From Jacaranda mimosifolia (taxonomy: Eukaryota > Streptophyta > Magnoliopsida > Lamiales > Bignoniaceae): 64,000 bases of DNA. Positions within the stretch are counted from its first letter, which is position 1. Each line of letters begins with the position of its first letter. This document shows, piece by piece, positions 46,601-58,248 of the stretch. The position numbers and the translations under genes are program-made. Under the pieces are notes generated by a model. It did not search any database, was not told where the DNA came from, and saw only the letters and a program-made list of their open reading frames with translations. The DNA is taken from assembly GCA_018894105.1 (NCBI GenBank), contig CM032118.1:35444690-35508689 (forward strand). Direction: 5' to 3'.

Positions 46601-47170
46601 AATCCCAAGCCGAGCTCCCTTATTACCCTTCTTAAACCCAAGCTGAATTCCCTCATCATCATTTTGAATACCCTCAGTACCCGTCTCACCTTTATTTTGA
46701 ACACCCTCAGCACCTTTCCCAACATCATTTTGAGCAGCCTTATCATCCAACACCAAAACCTCATCATTTTTATCTAAAGCTAATCCCTTAGCCCCTTCCT
46801 CTTTCTACTTCTCACCCTTATCACCCTCAGCCTGTTTATGTCCTATATTAGGTTCAGGTAATACAACTTTATCACCAACTACTTCTACTACAAAATATGT
46901 GAGCTCCCTAGTAGTTTTTAATGCTTTGGCAGTTAGTTTCAACAACTCTCCATCATTTATCTATTTAAAACCATGGGCTGCTTTACAAAAAAATAAATAA
47001 AATTCCCAACTAACCCAACCGTTTCACAACATTATTTAGAATACTATGACCACAGTGAGAAGCAAGAATATAGTCAAACTTACTCAATGTCCCTCCAAGG
47101 TACTTAGGTATTGGCTTGTACTGGAACTCACCCCGTGATACAATGTGACAGTGATATATGAGCTTTCTGG
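43630..47170 (-). pseudogene. MuDR-type transposase (mudrA-like), broken
   Basis: Minus-strand transposase in several frames with introns. N-terminus near 47170 reads DPESSYITVTLYHG, with a downstream FDYILASHCGH region. A Glu/Asn-rich segment (46502-46756) and the MuDR N-terminal domain follow. The MULE catalytic domain is at 45161-45545: VVDGFHLN, GWGVLLSAVGLDPNNNIFPLAY, ENGETWQWFL, SDKQKSSIQAFEEVF and AEHRFSVQHL. SWIM-type Cys/His residues span 44700-44770 (CVDLEKWTCSC, then IPCKRAI), and a degraded CCHC knuckle (CIIYGQEKHNAATC) is near 44370. The C-terminus ends MSDLTSIVRDLKEKR before TAG at 43630. Frameshifts near 45514 and 45161 and stops upstream disable it. Confidence 0.8.
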
Positions 47171-48243
47171 GTCTATAAAAAAAAAATAATTAAAAAGTAT
47201 TTTTGATATAAAAATAATAAAGTCATATGTGGACAATACAGTACTATTGGGTGGGGGATCATTTTTAAACATTTGGCCAACATTAGGGACCATGTGTTGC
47301 TCCAAATGTATATTTAAAGATTCTTCACAAAATAATTTGTTTAAACTCATAAACTTTTTCCCCCAACGTGGACCCATTTGCATCCCAAATACCCAACAAG
47401 AAAAGTGACTATAAATATTCAATAAGAAAAAGGAACTTATGATAGAATGGGGTCAGAAGATATAAGTTTCTTTGTTGCCTAACAACCATCTTGATAAGCA
47501 CCATTCTCCAAAAATCTAGCAATTTTGCTTTACACTATCCATGATTTTGCGGGATTTCACTTCGGTTCTTGGATTATCAGTGAACTAGGATTTTTTTGTT
47601 GGGAGAGTATTTTGGCTTTCTTTTGATTGTTTCAAAATGAGAAAAGGGCGATGACTTTTGATAAAAAGGCAAAATGTTAGTCATTAAACGTGTTTTATTT
47701 GTGTGATTTCTTTTTTTTTCTTTTTTTAAATTTTTTTAAGTTATAATTTGTTTTTGACATGTAAATGTTCTTTTCTAATGTGGCCAAAAAAAGAAAATTT
47801 CTTTCAGCTAACTTGAGCCTTTTTTTGACATGTCAAATGCGTAATCCACGTAGGAGAGAGATTCCTAACAAGTCGCCACGCGACGCCACATAGGATGCCA
47901 TAGAGGATCAGACTGAAGAAAAATGAGATTCGGGCTCAATTTGTCCTCAAATTCCCAAATTACGAAAGCTAGTGTACCTATTATAAGGCCCGAATATTGA
48001 AAGTTTTATTTTGCCAGTAGAGTCAAGTTACAGAACCAATTTTGTATTTTTCCCCATTTTAAATAACAAAATATGTGGAACAGTCATGATTGTTTTGCAA
48101 CATTGTAATGAAATTGGAACGGTAACCTCCATTCTGCTAGCTCTTCGCAACCTTTCCTACAAACCATGGGTACACCATTAGGGCCAAACTCGTCACAAGT
48201 AATAAGAAAATCAAGAAACAAACTGAAGCATTTGCATGACAAT

Positions 48244-49182
48244 TGTAGAATTTGGCATGTGGCATGTGAACCACCAACTTGGTGTGAAATGAAAAGGTGG
48301 TTTTGCATATTAAATTCAAAGAGACATATGCTTAATGTATTCATCTTGATGAGGAGATGTTAATAATGTATTTACATGCCAAATTAATGAAATAATTAAA
48401 GTGAGCAACTTGAAAAGGCTATTTTGTGGCAAACCAAGGGTCAAACCAAGCTATCTTATATCTAAGTGATATGTTTTATACATCTTAGATGCTATGTGAG
48501 TGTGGGTGTGACCAGATTAATTTTTTTTGGACAAAATTTTAATTTTCAACCCAAAAGTCACACCTTTACATAAATGACCTTTGAATTGAATGGTGTGCCT
48601 CTTCATTTGTCAAATTAATTACCTTATTAAAAGAGTATCTTTTCACTCTTAACCTTTTATGTTGCTCGACTAATTACTCATTATGAAGGAGTAATGTGGC
48701 CTAATTAAACTATGTTTCTTCATGTAGCCATGCAACACCTATAAATAGGACTAGTTAGAAAGGGGGTGACATACATTCACAAGCACTCTACCATACATAG
48801 TACATTGTAGTATCATTACAAAGAAAGAGTCTTAAATCAGTAGGTTCGATGTCACAGATAATTGGAGTGCCGCCTTTGGTTGTGGAAGAATCATTATATC
48901 TTGGGAGGCTGTTCATCGGAGTCCTTCAAGTACTGGTTAGGGGACGATTAAAGCCTTAAGGAAGCTATGGTTCCGCATGCCTCAATTCTACTTTAATATA
49001 TTCTTATTCAATTCAACAAGTAGGATCCTCTCTTGCAGTATTACTTAAATTTGTGATTCCTATTGATAATCTCAAGTTATTTGCTATTGCTCATTATAAG
49101 TTCTCTTGGTTTCTATTTCTAGCTTATGTTTGTTGGGTCAACTGACACTAGCACAAGCATACACTTCTAAAATTGTCCAACA
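48244..49182 (+). repeat. 5' LTR of copia element
   Basis: 939 bp, TGTAGAATTTGG to CCAACA. TATA box CCTATAAATAGG near 48738. Matches 50895-51860 along its length with scattered substitutions and small indels. Confidence 0.9.
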
Positions 49183-49273
49183 ATCTTAAAGCTTTACAAG
49201 TTTGCTTAATCGTTGTGCTGTGTCAAAGAGCTCATATTGTTCCCATTTTCCATTTTAGCAAGGAAAGTGGAAC

Positions 49274-50324
49274 ATGGCATCAAACACTGAAGCAACAAAT
49301 GTTGCAAAACGTTGAGTCCAATGCCAGTTCTAGCAGCGTTGGTGGTAGAGCACACCCTATTCTTGTTGTGCCTCATGTTGTTCCTACTCCTATACCAGTA
49401 GGATAGGCTGAAAAGCCAAAGAAGTTTAATGGGCATGACTTCAAGAGGTGGCAGCAGAAGATGCTGTTTCATCTCACTACTCTCAATTTGGCAAGATTTT
49501 TGTGAGAGAAACGTCTTCCACTTGGCGAAAATTCAAACATGCAAATTGTTGCTGTGGTTGATGCATGGAACCACACGATTTTTTTATGAAAAAACTACAT
49601 CCTCAATGGGTTAGAGAATTCTCTATACAATGTGTACAACCTAATTGCTACTGCAAAGGAGCTATGGGAATCTTTGGAAAAGAAATATAAGAGTGAACAT
49701 GACGGCACAAAGAAATTCATTGTTGGTATGCTAAGTAGATTTACTTGCAATCCTGATCAAGAGCACTGGACCGCCTTAATTAGAGTTTTAAGGTATTTGA
49801 AGCATACATTAAATTATGGATTGCACTATACAAGATATCCAGTAGTAATAAAATGATACAGTTATGCGAATTGGATATCAAACTCTAATGAAACCAACGC
49901 CACAAGTGGATATGTGTTTGCATTAGGAGGAGGAGCCATCTCTTGGAAGTCCTCAAAACAAACCTGCATAGCTAGATCGACTATAGAATCTGAGTTCATA
50001 GCATTAGACAAAGTAGGCAAAGAAGCTGAGTGGGTACACCATTTCTTGGAAGATATTCCAAATTGGTCGAAACATGTGCCAGCAATTTGCATTCATTGTG
50101 ATAGTCAATCTGCAATTGAAAGAGCACAAATTAATATGTACAATGGTAAGTCTCGACATATTCGTCAACGACATAATACCGTTAGACAATTGCTCTCTAA
50201 TGGAGTTATTTCTATTGACTATGTGAAGTCAAAGGATAACATTGCGGATCCACTTACAAAAGGTTTAAATAAAGAGCAAGTTATTAAATTATCGAGGGGA
50301 ATGGGACTTAAGCCTATAAAATAA
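49274..50324 (+). pseudogene. Copia gag fused by deletion to RNase H
   Basis: Gag signs: KPKKFNGHDFKRWQQKMLF, then LTTLNLARF, then NVYNLIATAKELWESLEKKY ending KKFIVGMLSRF (frameshift and stop between them). At about 49737 the sequence jumps to the reverse transcriptase/RNase H end: [73 protein letters not shown], ending TAA near 50324. The 136-residue RNase H frame (49914-50324) is open. About 3 kb of coding sequence is missing relative to intact copia elements. Confidence 0.85.
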
Positions 50325-50894
50325 CTGAGTCATCACATATGTGATTGGAGATCCCAAGAAATAGGTTCAAAGGGAAAAACAAGTTGTTATGGCTTGACGT
50401 GTAAGCACTGTAGGGGCCTAAGCCTCAGTCCTATTCCTATGATGAGTATACAATGCCACCTGCAAAGGTTTGAGGTTAAGCGTTGCTTTTAATGGATTTT
50501 ATATCTTGATCTTTCAAGTGGAGGTGCAGTAGGAATCTCTTAATAAGAAGCCACCTATATGAGTAAGGATTGGGTTGATCCTACGAGAGTTTTAAGGCTA
50601 AATTCTCAAAGAGTACTCATGAATACCAAGAGTTGTTTAGGGCCGTAATGAACACAACATTGAACAATAATACTAACTATCAAAGGTATCGTGTGCAATT
50701 TTATTGTCTTTGTATACACAAAATCAAACAGTTCAAAATATCACGTTTACTAATTGGCAAGTATATCCGATAGTTCTCACTAAGGAAGGTTCAAAGCCAA
50801 AAAAGCTACCTCTCTTGATGCGGTATCTCTTGAGGCGAGATGTCTGCATTTATTTGCACATCTAAAGAGATGCTTTCTCATTCATGTTAGGGAT

Positions 50895-51860
50895 TGTAGA
50901 ATTTGGCGTATGGCATGTGAACCACCAACTTGGTGTGAAATGAAAATGTGGTTTTGAATATTAAATTCAAAGACACATATGCTTTAATGTATTCATCTTA
51001 ATGAGGAGATGTTAATAGTGTATTTATATGCCAAATTAATAGATTAAATGAGAAAATGAAGATAAAGTGAGCCATTTGAAAAGGCAATTTTGTGGGCAAA
51101 CCAAGGGTCAAACCAAACTATCTTATATCTAAATGACATGTTTTATACAGCTTGGGTGCTGTGTGAGTGTAGGTGTGACTAGATTAATTTATTTTGGACA
51201 AAATTTTAATTTTCAACCCAAAAGTCACACCTTTATAGAAATGACCTTTGAATTGACTGGTGTGCCTCTTTATTTGCCAAATTAATTGCCTTTTTAAAAA
51301 AGTGTCTTTTCACTCTTAACATTTTGGGTTGCTCGATTAATTACTCATAATGAAGGAGTAATGGCCTAATTAAACTATATCTCTCCATGTAGCCATGCAA
51401 CCCCTATAAATAGGACTAGTTAGAAGGGGGGATGACACACATTCACAAGCACTCTAGCATACATACTGCATACATAGTACATTGTAGTATCATTATAAAG
51501 AAAGAGTCTCAAATCAGTAGGTTCGGTGTCACAGCCAATTGGAGTGCCGCCTTTAGTTGTGGAAGAATTGTTGTATCTTGGGAGGCTGTTCATCGGAGTC
51601 ATTCGAGCACCGATTGGGGGACGAATAAAGCTTTAAGGAAGCTGTGGCTCCATAGGCCTCGAGTCTGCTTTAATATATTCTGATTCAATTCAACAAGTAG
51701 GATCCTCCCTTTTCAGTATCACTTAAATTTGTAATTCCTATTGATAATCTCAAGTTATTTGCTATTGCTCATTATAAGTCATCTTGGTTTCTGTTTCTAG
51801 CTTATGTTTATTGGCTCAACTAACGCTAGCACAAGCACACACTTCTAAAATTTTCCAACA
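50895..51860 (+). repeat. 3' LTR of copia element
   Basis: 966 bp, TGTAGAATTTGG to CCAACA, with the same TATA box near 51402. A short purine stretch (GTTAGGGA) precedes it as a candidate polypurine tract. Confidence 0.9.
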
Positions 51861-53332
51861 ACAACCATAAAATTCCCAATCGAGGTGCAGGTGACATCAG
51901 CTTCCACCTTAATTAGTGTATGCATGCTAAGACACCAACTTACTCAGACACATTTCCTAGTGATTCTTAATTCAGAAACAGAGGGATATATAACCTAAGT
52001 CAAACACCTTAGTGTACTTGTAGAATGACATTGCAAGAACAAAATGAAAAGTGAACTAACCAACATTGCTTGCAGGGAACCAGCGGCAGAGGATATATAT
52101 TTATTTCATAGTTTCTTCGCATGCAAATTTAGGCATTGCGCCGGCCTTGTATGGTTTTCAAATAGAGGATACATAAATAAATAATTACCCACCGCCAAAT
52201 TAAGCAGCTAGAATAGAATATCATATATAACTAAGATTGTCCTTTAATTTTTCTCAGATACTGCATGAGATCAGCCATAAAATCCAAGTCCATTAGATGA
52301 GCAAATTTTCCAATTCCATGCAAACATGGAGCAATTGTAGGGAATGGCTTCCTGCAGATGCACCTGCACTTGCATGCCTTGGGATATACAACAGTTATGG
52401 CTGATATTAATGTACATTGTAGAAATTAACTACATTTGAAGCCAGGCGTGACATGCCTGCACAATACAAACCAATATAATGTTTGAAATACGTATGGCTG
52501 AAAGCGTCTGTCTGAGACTGGATATATCCTTCTTCGTTCTCTTAATTTCTTTTGGAAAACAATGCCGTTTCATGGGCAATCAATCATAGGGAAAATTAAA
52601 GTACACTTACGCCTTGTTTGGTTACCGGGACAGTCAAAACTTTGGGGTTTTCAAATGCAAACAAGCCCAATGAATTCCAGCATTACTAAGCGGTCACAAA
52701 GGATTATCTTTAATAGGAAGTGGGCTAGCTTTTGTACCGAATTATGGGAGTTAGGCCCAGCTTTGCGTAGGTGACTCGTGACTGGATATGCTATCAGGCA
52801 AGCAATGACTGAATAATTTCAATCCATTTTCTAATTAAGGATTCTACAGATGTTGATTCCATTTCCGTTTACATGCTAAATTTGTGTTTTGCAGATTAAT
52901 CTTTCGCTAGCAAAACCAAAATGATCTATCAGCTCATCTAAGGTCACTAACCAAAAGTATGAATTAATTATTATACAGACCACATATTTACACATCTAAG
53001 TAACTTAAATATTTGATATATAAATATATTTAATTTTTTAAAAAATGGCCGGATATTTTTATCAGTTATTTAATGTATTTGTTTGAATTTACTATATGGA
53101 ACGATATAATTGTAAAAATTAATTGCAGAGAGTTAAATTTGAAGGCGAGAGAAAAGAATAATATAATTGAAGAAAAATAAAATATTACAAGCAGGAGATA
53201 AGATACGCAAATTTTATTTAAATAAAATTAATTTAATAAATGTTTCTCAAAAATATATCAAGTAATTATTCGAGTATTCTCATGCTTTATAAATAATGTA
53301 AAAGATTTAAGCTCTTACCATGAGCACAAGTA
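51861..53332. other. Noncoding spacer
   Basis: About 1.5 kb, A+T-rich. A 70-codon frame at 52562-52774 shows no recognisable domain. No RNA gene or element end seen. Confidence 0.5.
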
Positions 53333-53335
53333 TTA

Positions 53336-53685
53336 GAGTGTGCTTGGGTGTGAGCTTATAAGATGTTAAAAAATGTTTGGTAATTTTTTTTAAAAGAAAA
53401 ACTTATAAGCTCCTAAAATAAGATGTTATAAGCTTATAAGCTCTTTTCAAAAAAGTATGGAGTTTCTAACTTATTTTTAAGATCTTAACAAGCTCACTTA
53501 ATTTTAATCATATTAATTATAAAATTGTCATTTCTAACATCTTATAAGTTCCAATATTTTATTTTATCAAAACACTTTAAAAACTTATTTTTTTTAAAAA
53601 AATTAGCAGCTTATAAGTTTCAAAAATATTTTATAAGATGTAGGAACTTATAAGACATGTTAAATAAACTTAACCAAACACCCTC
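53336..53685. mobile_element. Tourist-like MITE, second family (350 bp)
   Basis: Flanked by TTA at 53333-53335 and 53686-53688. Ends are inverted: left GAGTGTGCTTGGGTG, right complement GAGGGTGTTTGGTTAAG. The interior is rich in CTTATAAG palindromes (ACTTATAAGCTCC and its complement). TTA target duplications and size fit PIF/Harbinger-derived MITEs. Confidence 0.7.
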
Positions 53686-53804
53686 TTACTTAATGCTAAT
53701 TGTTCATTTATTGTTTGTGTTAGGTACGGAAATAAATGGTGGTAATTAAAGCCTTCCAAACACGATGAGGAAAAACCATAGGACATCTCTTTCAATAAAA
53801 CTTA

Positions 53805-54282
53805 GAGTCCGTTTGGTTTCATTTTCTGGAGCCATTTTCATTTCTTAGTGAAAATGTATAGTGAAAAGTTAGTTAGAATAGTTAAATTTGAAAATGAAGT
53901 TTTATTTGGATGTGTTGTAGAAAGTTATAGGTTATATAGCTATGAAAATGAAATGTATTTGGATGTTGGGTATTTTTGTATTAAAAACTGTGTAGTTTTG
54001 AATTTGAATTAATGATGTGATGTGTGATTGTTTGAAAAATAATAATATAATTTGAATTTGAATTTATAATATATTGTGAATGGTGTATGAGAAGTATTAG
54101 GAAGATAAAAAATGATTAAGGTAATGATAGAGGTTGAAAAAGAAATGAAAATGGAGAGATAATATAATAAAGAATGTTCTGAAAATGAAAATGTTTGAGA
54201 AAATGGTGTAAATAATGATAATTCTGTATTTTCATTTTAAGGAAAATGAAAATTGGGTTTGAAAATGAAAACAAACGGGCCT
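53805..54282 (+). mobile_element. Tourist-like MITE, copy 2 (478 bp)
   Basis: Flanked by TTA at 53802-53804 and 54283-54285. Left end GAGTCCGTTTGGTTTCATTTTC, right complement AGGCCCGTTTGTTTTCATTTTC. Inverted relative to the copy at 17883-18354 and similar to it throughout. Only 116 bp separates it from the neighbouring MITE. Confidence 0.8.
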
Positions 54283-54285
54283 TTA

Positions 54286-54729
54286 GGTAAACACTCTTTT
54301 CTATCATTTATAGGTTAATTTGCAGCCATAGATTGTGCGAGACTTTTGCCTCCTTTTGAAGCTTTGTTATTAAACGATGATACGAAAAAGAAAAAGAAAA
54401 AGCCTTTCTATTGGAAGAAAATAGAGAATTGGATATATATATTGAATTTAAATAAAACAAAAATAAAAATACTACTATGTATGTGTTATTTTACACGTAA
54501 GGGTTGAGACAATTACTAGGGCAACAAACTTTACATTCTTCAGACAATGTCCCAATCAGCAATTAAAGATTGAGATTAATGAACAAACTACTTAGTTCCA
54601 TTTACTAATAAGGCCATCATGCACGTAACAGCTTTTGTTGTTTCTTTATAGAGCGAAAAGAACTTTAAACCAATTAATGCCACTATATTTGGTTCTCAAT
54701 AATTGGATCAAAATGATATAAAGTCGAAC

Positions 54730-54779
<50 letters not shown>

Positions 54780-54942
54780 GAGAGTTTTAGGTTACTATAC
54801 AAATTTAAATTAATCAAAATTGCTAAGCTGATATGACTACCTAAGTAATATATGCTGAATTGGTCCATTCATTGGTATGTAATTTGGATTGATGAATGTC
54901 CAGGCTCAACAACTTAAATGTCAAATCGAAAATATACATGTA
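54286..54942. other. Spacer with (AAT)n microsatellite
   Basis: No gene. A pure AAT run of about 16 units lies at 54729-54778. Confidence 0.7.
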
Positions 54943-55746
54943 TGATGATGTCACTTTAAAATCTTCATGAGTTGACCTATACCCATGATAATTCAATAGA
55001 GGTTTTCTTTGTTATTTCCCAAGAGGAGTTGACCGAGCCGAAAATCAAGATAGAGCTCGGAAGAGCTGATCAAGCTGAAAATCAAGATAGAGCTTGGAAG
55101 TGCTGACCATCAAGACAACGCTTGGAAGAGTTGACCATCAGGATAGCTTGGAAAAGCTGACCATCAGGATAGAGCTTGAAAGAGCCGACCAAGCTGAATC
55201 CAGGAGAGAGCTAGGAAAAGCTGGCCGATCTGAATCCAGGAGAGAGAGAGCTAGGAAGAGCTGGTCGAGCTAAATCAAGGGAAGAGCTAGGACCAGCTGG
55301 CCGAGCTGAATCTAGGAGAGAGTTAGGAAGAGCTGGCCGAGCTAAATCCAGAGAAAGAGCTAGGAAGAGCTGGCCGAGCAGGACGAGCTAAATCCAGAGG
55401 AAGAGCTAGGAAAAGATGGCTGAGCTAAATCCAGAGGAAGATCTAGGAAGGGCTGAGTCCTACAAACTCAACGTGGCTCGCTAGTATGTTTTTTTGAGAT
55501 TATAGGAATCAGTTATAGATTAGTTTCCATGTGATAACTATATATAACACTATATAGAGCATTATAGTTAGTGGGCTAGATATGAGGAATAATGGGTAGT
55601 TACAAGGGGAAAGTGGGTATCTCTAGAGAATTTAAGCTCTTTTGTAAAATAGAATAAAGCAGATTGAGATAATTTTTACAGAAAAGATTAAAGTGATTTC
55701 GTGAGTATTTTCTTTCTTGATTGGTGCTATTTTAAAGTTTGTATCA
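54943..55746 (+). repeat. 5' LTR with internal minisatellite
   Basis: 804 bp, TGATGATGTCAC to GTATCA. From 55030 to 55450 it contains about a dozen units of roughly 36-40 bp built on GAGCTAGGAAGAGCTGGCCGA and AATCCAGGAGAGA. A TATA-like CTATATATAACACTATATAG lies near 55545-55562. Confidence 0.9.
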
Positions 55747-55747
55747 A

Positions 55748-55766
55748 TAGGCGCCATCTGTGGGAA
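55748..55766 (+). other. Primer-binding site of the gag-only element
   Basis: TAGGCGCCATCTGTGGGAA two bases after the LTR end. Same class as the sites at 1937-1955 and 59652-59670. Confidence 0.8.
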
Positions 55767-55790
55767 CGTTAGAGTTAAAATGTGAGAAGA

Positions 55791-57180
55791 TGAGTGAGTT
55801 CGGAAGGAACGTAGAGGGAAAGATGTTTAACGCCCCACAGGTTGAGCAAACAAGAATTTTATCGGGAGAGAGGGTGCCTGGTCCACCGGAGGAGGTAGTG
55901 CCACCAAAGGAGAGGGGTTTTCTCCCTGTACCCCCTAGTATGTGACAATTTATTCCTGAGCAATGGAGTTTTCTGTATTCTACGGCCAATCCCTTCATGA
56001 CTGTCCAAAAACCAGGAGTCGAACAGGTTATGTTTCCTACTGCACCACCTTTTTCGATGGCCATGCACTTTGTACTAGGAATGACACCTCCTGGTTTGCC
56101 ATTTCATGTCCCTATACCAATGCCTTTCCCAGCGCCTTCAATAATTACTACACCAGCATCCATAGCGGGAATCCCACCTATACTAGTCTCGATGCCGACA
56201 GGTAATGTGCAATTCCCTTTCATCCCACAACCTATGGGGGAGAACCAAGTGGTAGGCTCTATTATCGTAGCACCTATTCTAGCAATGGTGGCTCAGGGAA
56301 TCGTTATGGTGGGGCCTCCATTCCCTATATGGCAAAAAATTGTTTGGAGGACCGAAACCTACTACTGCACATGCTGTACCACCTGTAGATAAGCCAGAGA
56401 AGAGGGCAAAAGTAGGTCGCTTTCTTAGGAAAAATGGAGGTAAGGATTTTGATAGGAGGGTGGAAAGAGAAGAGGTAGCTGAAAGTTAAATATCTGTACG
56501 CTTTGTTAGACAACAGGAAGGAAGAAGATTGCCAGCCAATGTCGTTGCTGCAATAGAGGACATGAGAAAGGAGTTGAGAGAGATGAAAAAGAAGCTGATG
56601 GGAGAAGAAAATGGAGGAGTTAGGAAGTCGCCTTTTGAGAGTTCGATCATGTTGGATCCCTTCCCAGAAAACTATAAGTCTTTTCCCATGCAAAAATATA
56701 ATGGAGGTTCCGATCCTGCTGACCACCTATGTGAATTTGAAAATTTGGCACTACTATATTAGTTTTCAAACGGGGGAAATGCCAAAATTTCTTAACAACC
56801 CTGGGGGGAATGGCTCAGGGGTGGTTTGGGCAACTGCACCTCAATGCATACGCACTTTTGAGGATTTTTTTTTAAGGTTCTTGCATTAGTTCACCAGTAA
56901 TAAGCATTACCGTCGAAGTGTTCAAAGTTTGCTTTCATTTCGACAAGAGGTTTTGTTAAGAGATTCACCATAGCTATCCTAGAAGCTCCATCTACCACTC
57001 CAGAAGTGATGGCTAGTGCTTTTACATAGGCACTGAGGCCCAATTCATTCTTCAGATCTTTGAGTCGAAGGCTGGCTAATAGTTATGATGAATTATTAGG
57101 TCGAGCTGAGAAATACAGCCATGAGGAAGAAGCATGTGAGGCTAAGGAAAGAGTTAGGAGAAAAATGTAGGGATAAGAAA
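55791..57180 (+). pseudogene. Gypsy gag, broken (gag-only element)
   Basis: Starts MSEFGRNVEGKMFNAPQ at 55791. A Pro-rich N-terminal region follows, then an acidic/basic coiled coil (AAIEDMRKELREMKKKL) and the gag core (FPMQKYNGGSDPADHLCEFE; then in another frame LTTLGGMAQGWFGQL). Damage: TGA near 55943, frameshift at an A-run near 56337, TAG near 56487, frameshift near 56760 and several stops after 56880. The CCHC knuckle seen in the other gypsy copies is not present. Confidence 0.8.
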
Positions 57181-57374
57181 GATGGAAACAAGAGCTCGGT
57201 TATGGAACATTCAGAACTTGAGATGTTCGTACACGTACATGTGGTCTTTTAACTTATTTATCATTTCATTATCCTTTGTTGATTTTCATTCCTACTCTTA
57301 GCTCTTTATAGACATGATATGTATATCACATATGCAAACAAAAGCTATTTATTTTTCATTATCAACTCTCTCAT

Positions 57375-57930
57375 CTACAGAAGAAGAGCTCCAGTGAGCT
57401 TGGTGAAGAAAAAGCTCTAATGAGCCTGATAAGAAGAAGAGCTCCAATGAGCTCGGTGAAGACAAACTCTGATGAGTTGAAAAACTCTAATGAGCCTAAT
57501 AAGAAAAGCTCCAATGAGCTAATAAGAAGAGATCCAATGAACTTGGTAAAGACAAACTCCAATGAGTTAAAGAAAAGCTCCAATGAGCTTGGTGAAGGCA
57601 AACTCCAATGAGTTAAAGAAAAGCTCTAATGAGCCTAATAAGAAGAAGAGCTCCAATGAGCTCGGTGAAGAAAAAACTCTAATGAGCCTAATAAGAAGAG
57701 CTCCAATGAGCTTGGTGAAAAACTCTAATGAGTTAAAGAAAAGCTCCAATGAACCTAATAAGAAGAAGAGCTCCATTGAGCTCAGTAAAGACGACTCCAA
57801 TGAGTCAGAAGAGCTCCATTACGCTCGCTAAAAGCAACTCCGATGAGTCAGGAGAGCTTTATTGAGCTCGGTAAAAGCGACTCTAATGAGTCAGGAAAGC
57901 TCTAATGAGCTCGATTAAAAAAAAAGAAAG
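57375..57930. repeat. Internal minisatellite built on palindromic AGCTCCAATGAGCT
   Basis: More than 20 tandem variants of AGCTCCAATGAGCT joined by GGTGAAGACAA or TAAGAAGAAG spacers, about 24-36 bp apart. The core is an inverted repeat (AGCTC...GAGCT). Its biased composition keeps several frames open on both strands, which explains the short Ser/Asn/Glu/Lys-rich and Leu/Ser/Phe-rich frames there; I do not regard these as genes. Confidence 0.85.
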
Positions 57931-58238
57931 AAAAAAAATAGGAAAAAAAGAGAGAAAAAGTTACCAAATAGCTCGGCTGTGTCTCTTGATATGCATTTGA
58001 AAAAAGGGGTGCCAAAAAACTTGATCTCTCCTCAAGTTTTTTGCTAAATAGTACAGTTATGCATTTTCGGAGGGCTCATCCCTCAAAGCTCGATTTTTCC
58101 CCAAGATTTTATGTTGAACAGCTCGGCCTTCAAGGTCAGTCATGTTACCCCAGCATAAATGAGCTTTCCAGCTAGGGAAGTTTTATCTCGACTACTGGTC
58201 ACCTTATGTTAGTCTAAAAAATATTTTTTAGACTGACG

Positions 58239-58248
58239 GTAGGGGGAG
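58239..58248 (+). other. Polypurine tract of the gag-only element
   Basis: GGTAGGGGGAG immediately before the TG that opens the 3' LTR. Confidence 0.75.

Larger units (their letters stand above)
42056..48056 (-). mobile_element. MuDR-type transposon (MULE) with long terminal inverted repeats
   Basis: Two arms of about 400 bp are inverted copies: left 42056-42450 and right about 47660-48056 share CTGTAACTTGAC, CTTATAATAGGTACAC, GACAAATTGAGCCCGAATC and AAAACAAATCATAAC-type blocks. Long inverted repeats plus an internal mudrA-like gene define a Mutator-like element. Flanks are ATTTTAAA (42048-42055) and ATTTAAAT (48057-48064), an imperfect AT-rich 8-9 bp duplication. It carries a broken transposase on the minus strand and a broken GRF-finger gene on the plus strand, converging on each other. 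Confidence 0.85.
48244..51860 (+). mobile_element. Ty1/copia element, internally deleted
   Basis: Two directly repeated LTRs flank a 1.7-kb interior that holds only a gag piece and the end of RNase H. The flanks ACAAT (48239-48243) and ACAAC (51861-51865) are a 5-bp target duplication with one difference. Divergent LTRs, a damaged primer site (none matching initiator tRNA after 49182) and the missing protease, integrase and reverse transcriptase make it non-autonomous. Confidence 0.85.

Noticed and set aside
48166..48363. 65-codon frame spanning the copia 5' LTR boundary
   Set aside because: It crosses the host/LTR junction and recurs only as LTR sequence.
48842..48870. tRNA-like GGTTCGA motif
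   Set aside because: It is part of the copia LTR and no cloverleaf can be built around it.
57371..57831. Repetitive open frames on both strands in the minisatellite
   Set aside because: Explained by the biased tandem repeat; no start context or domain.
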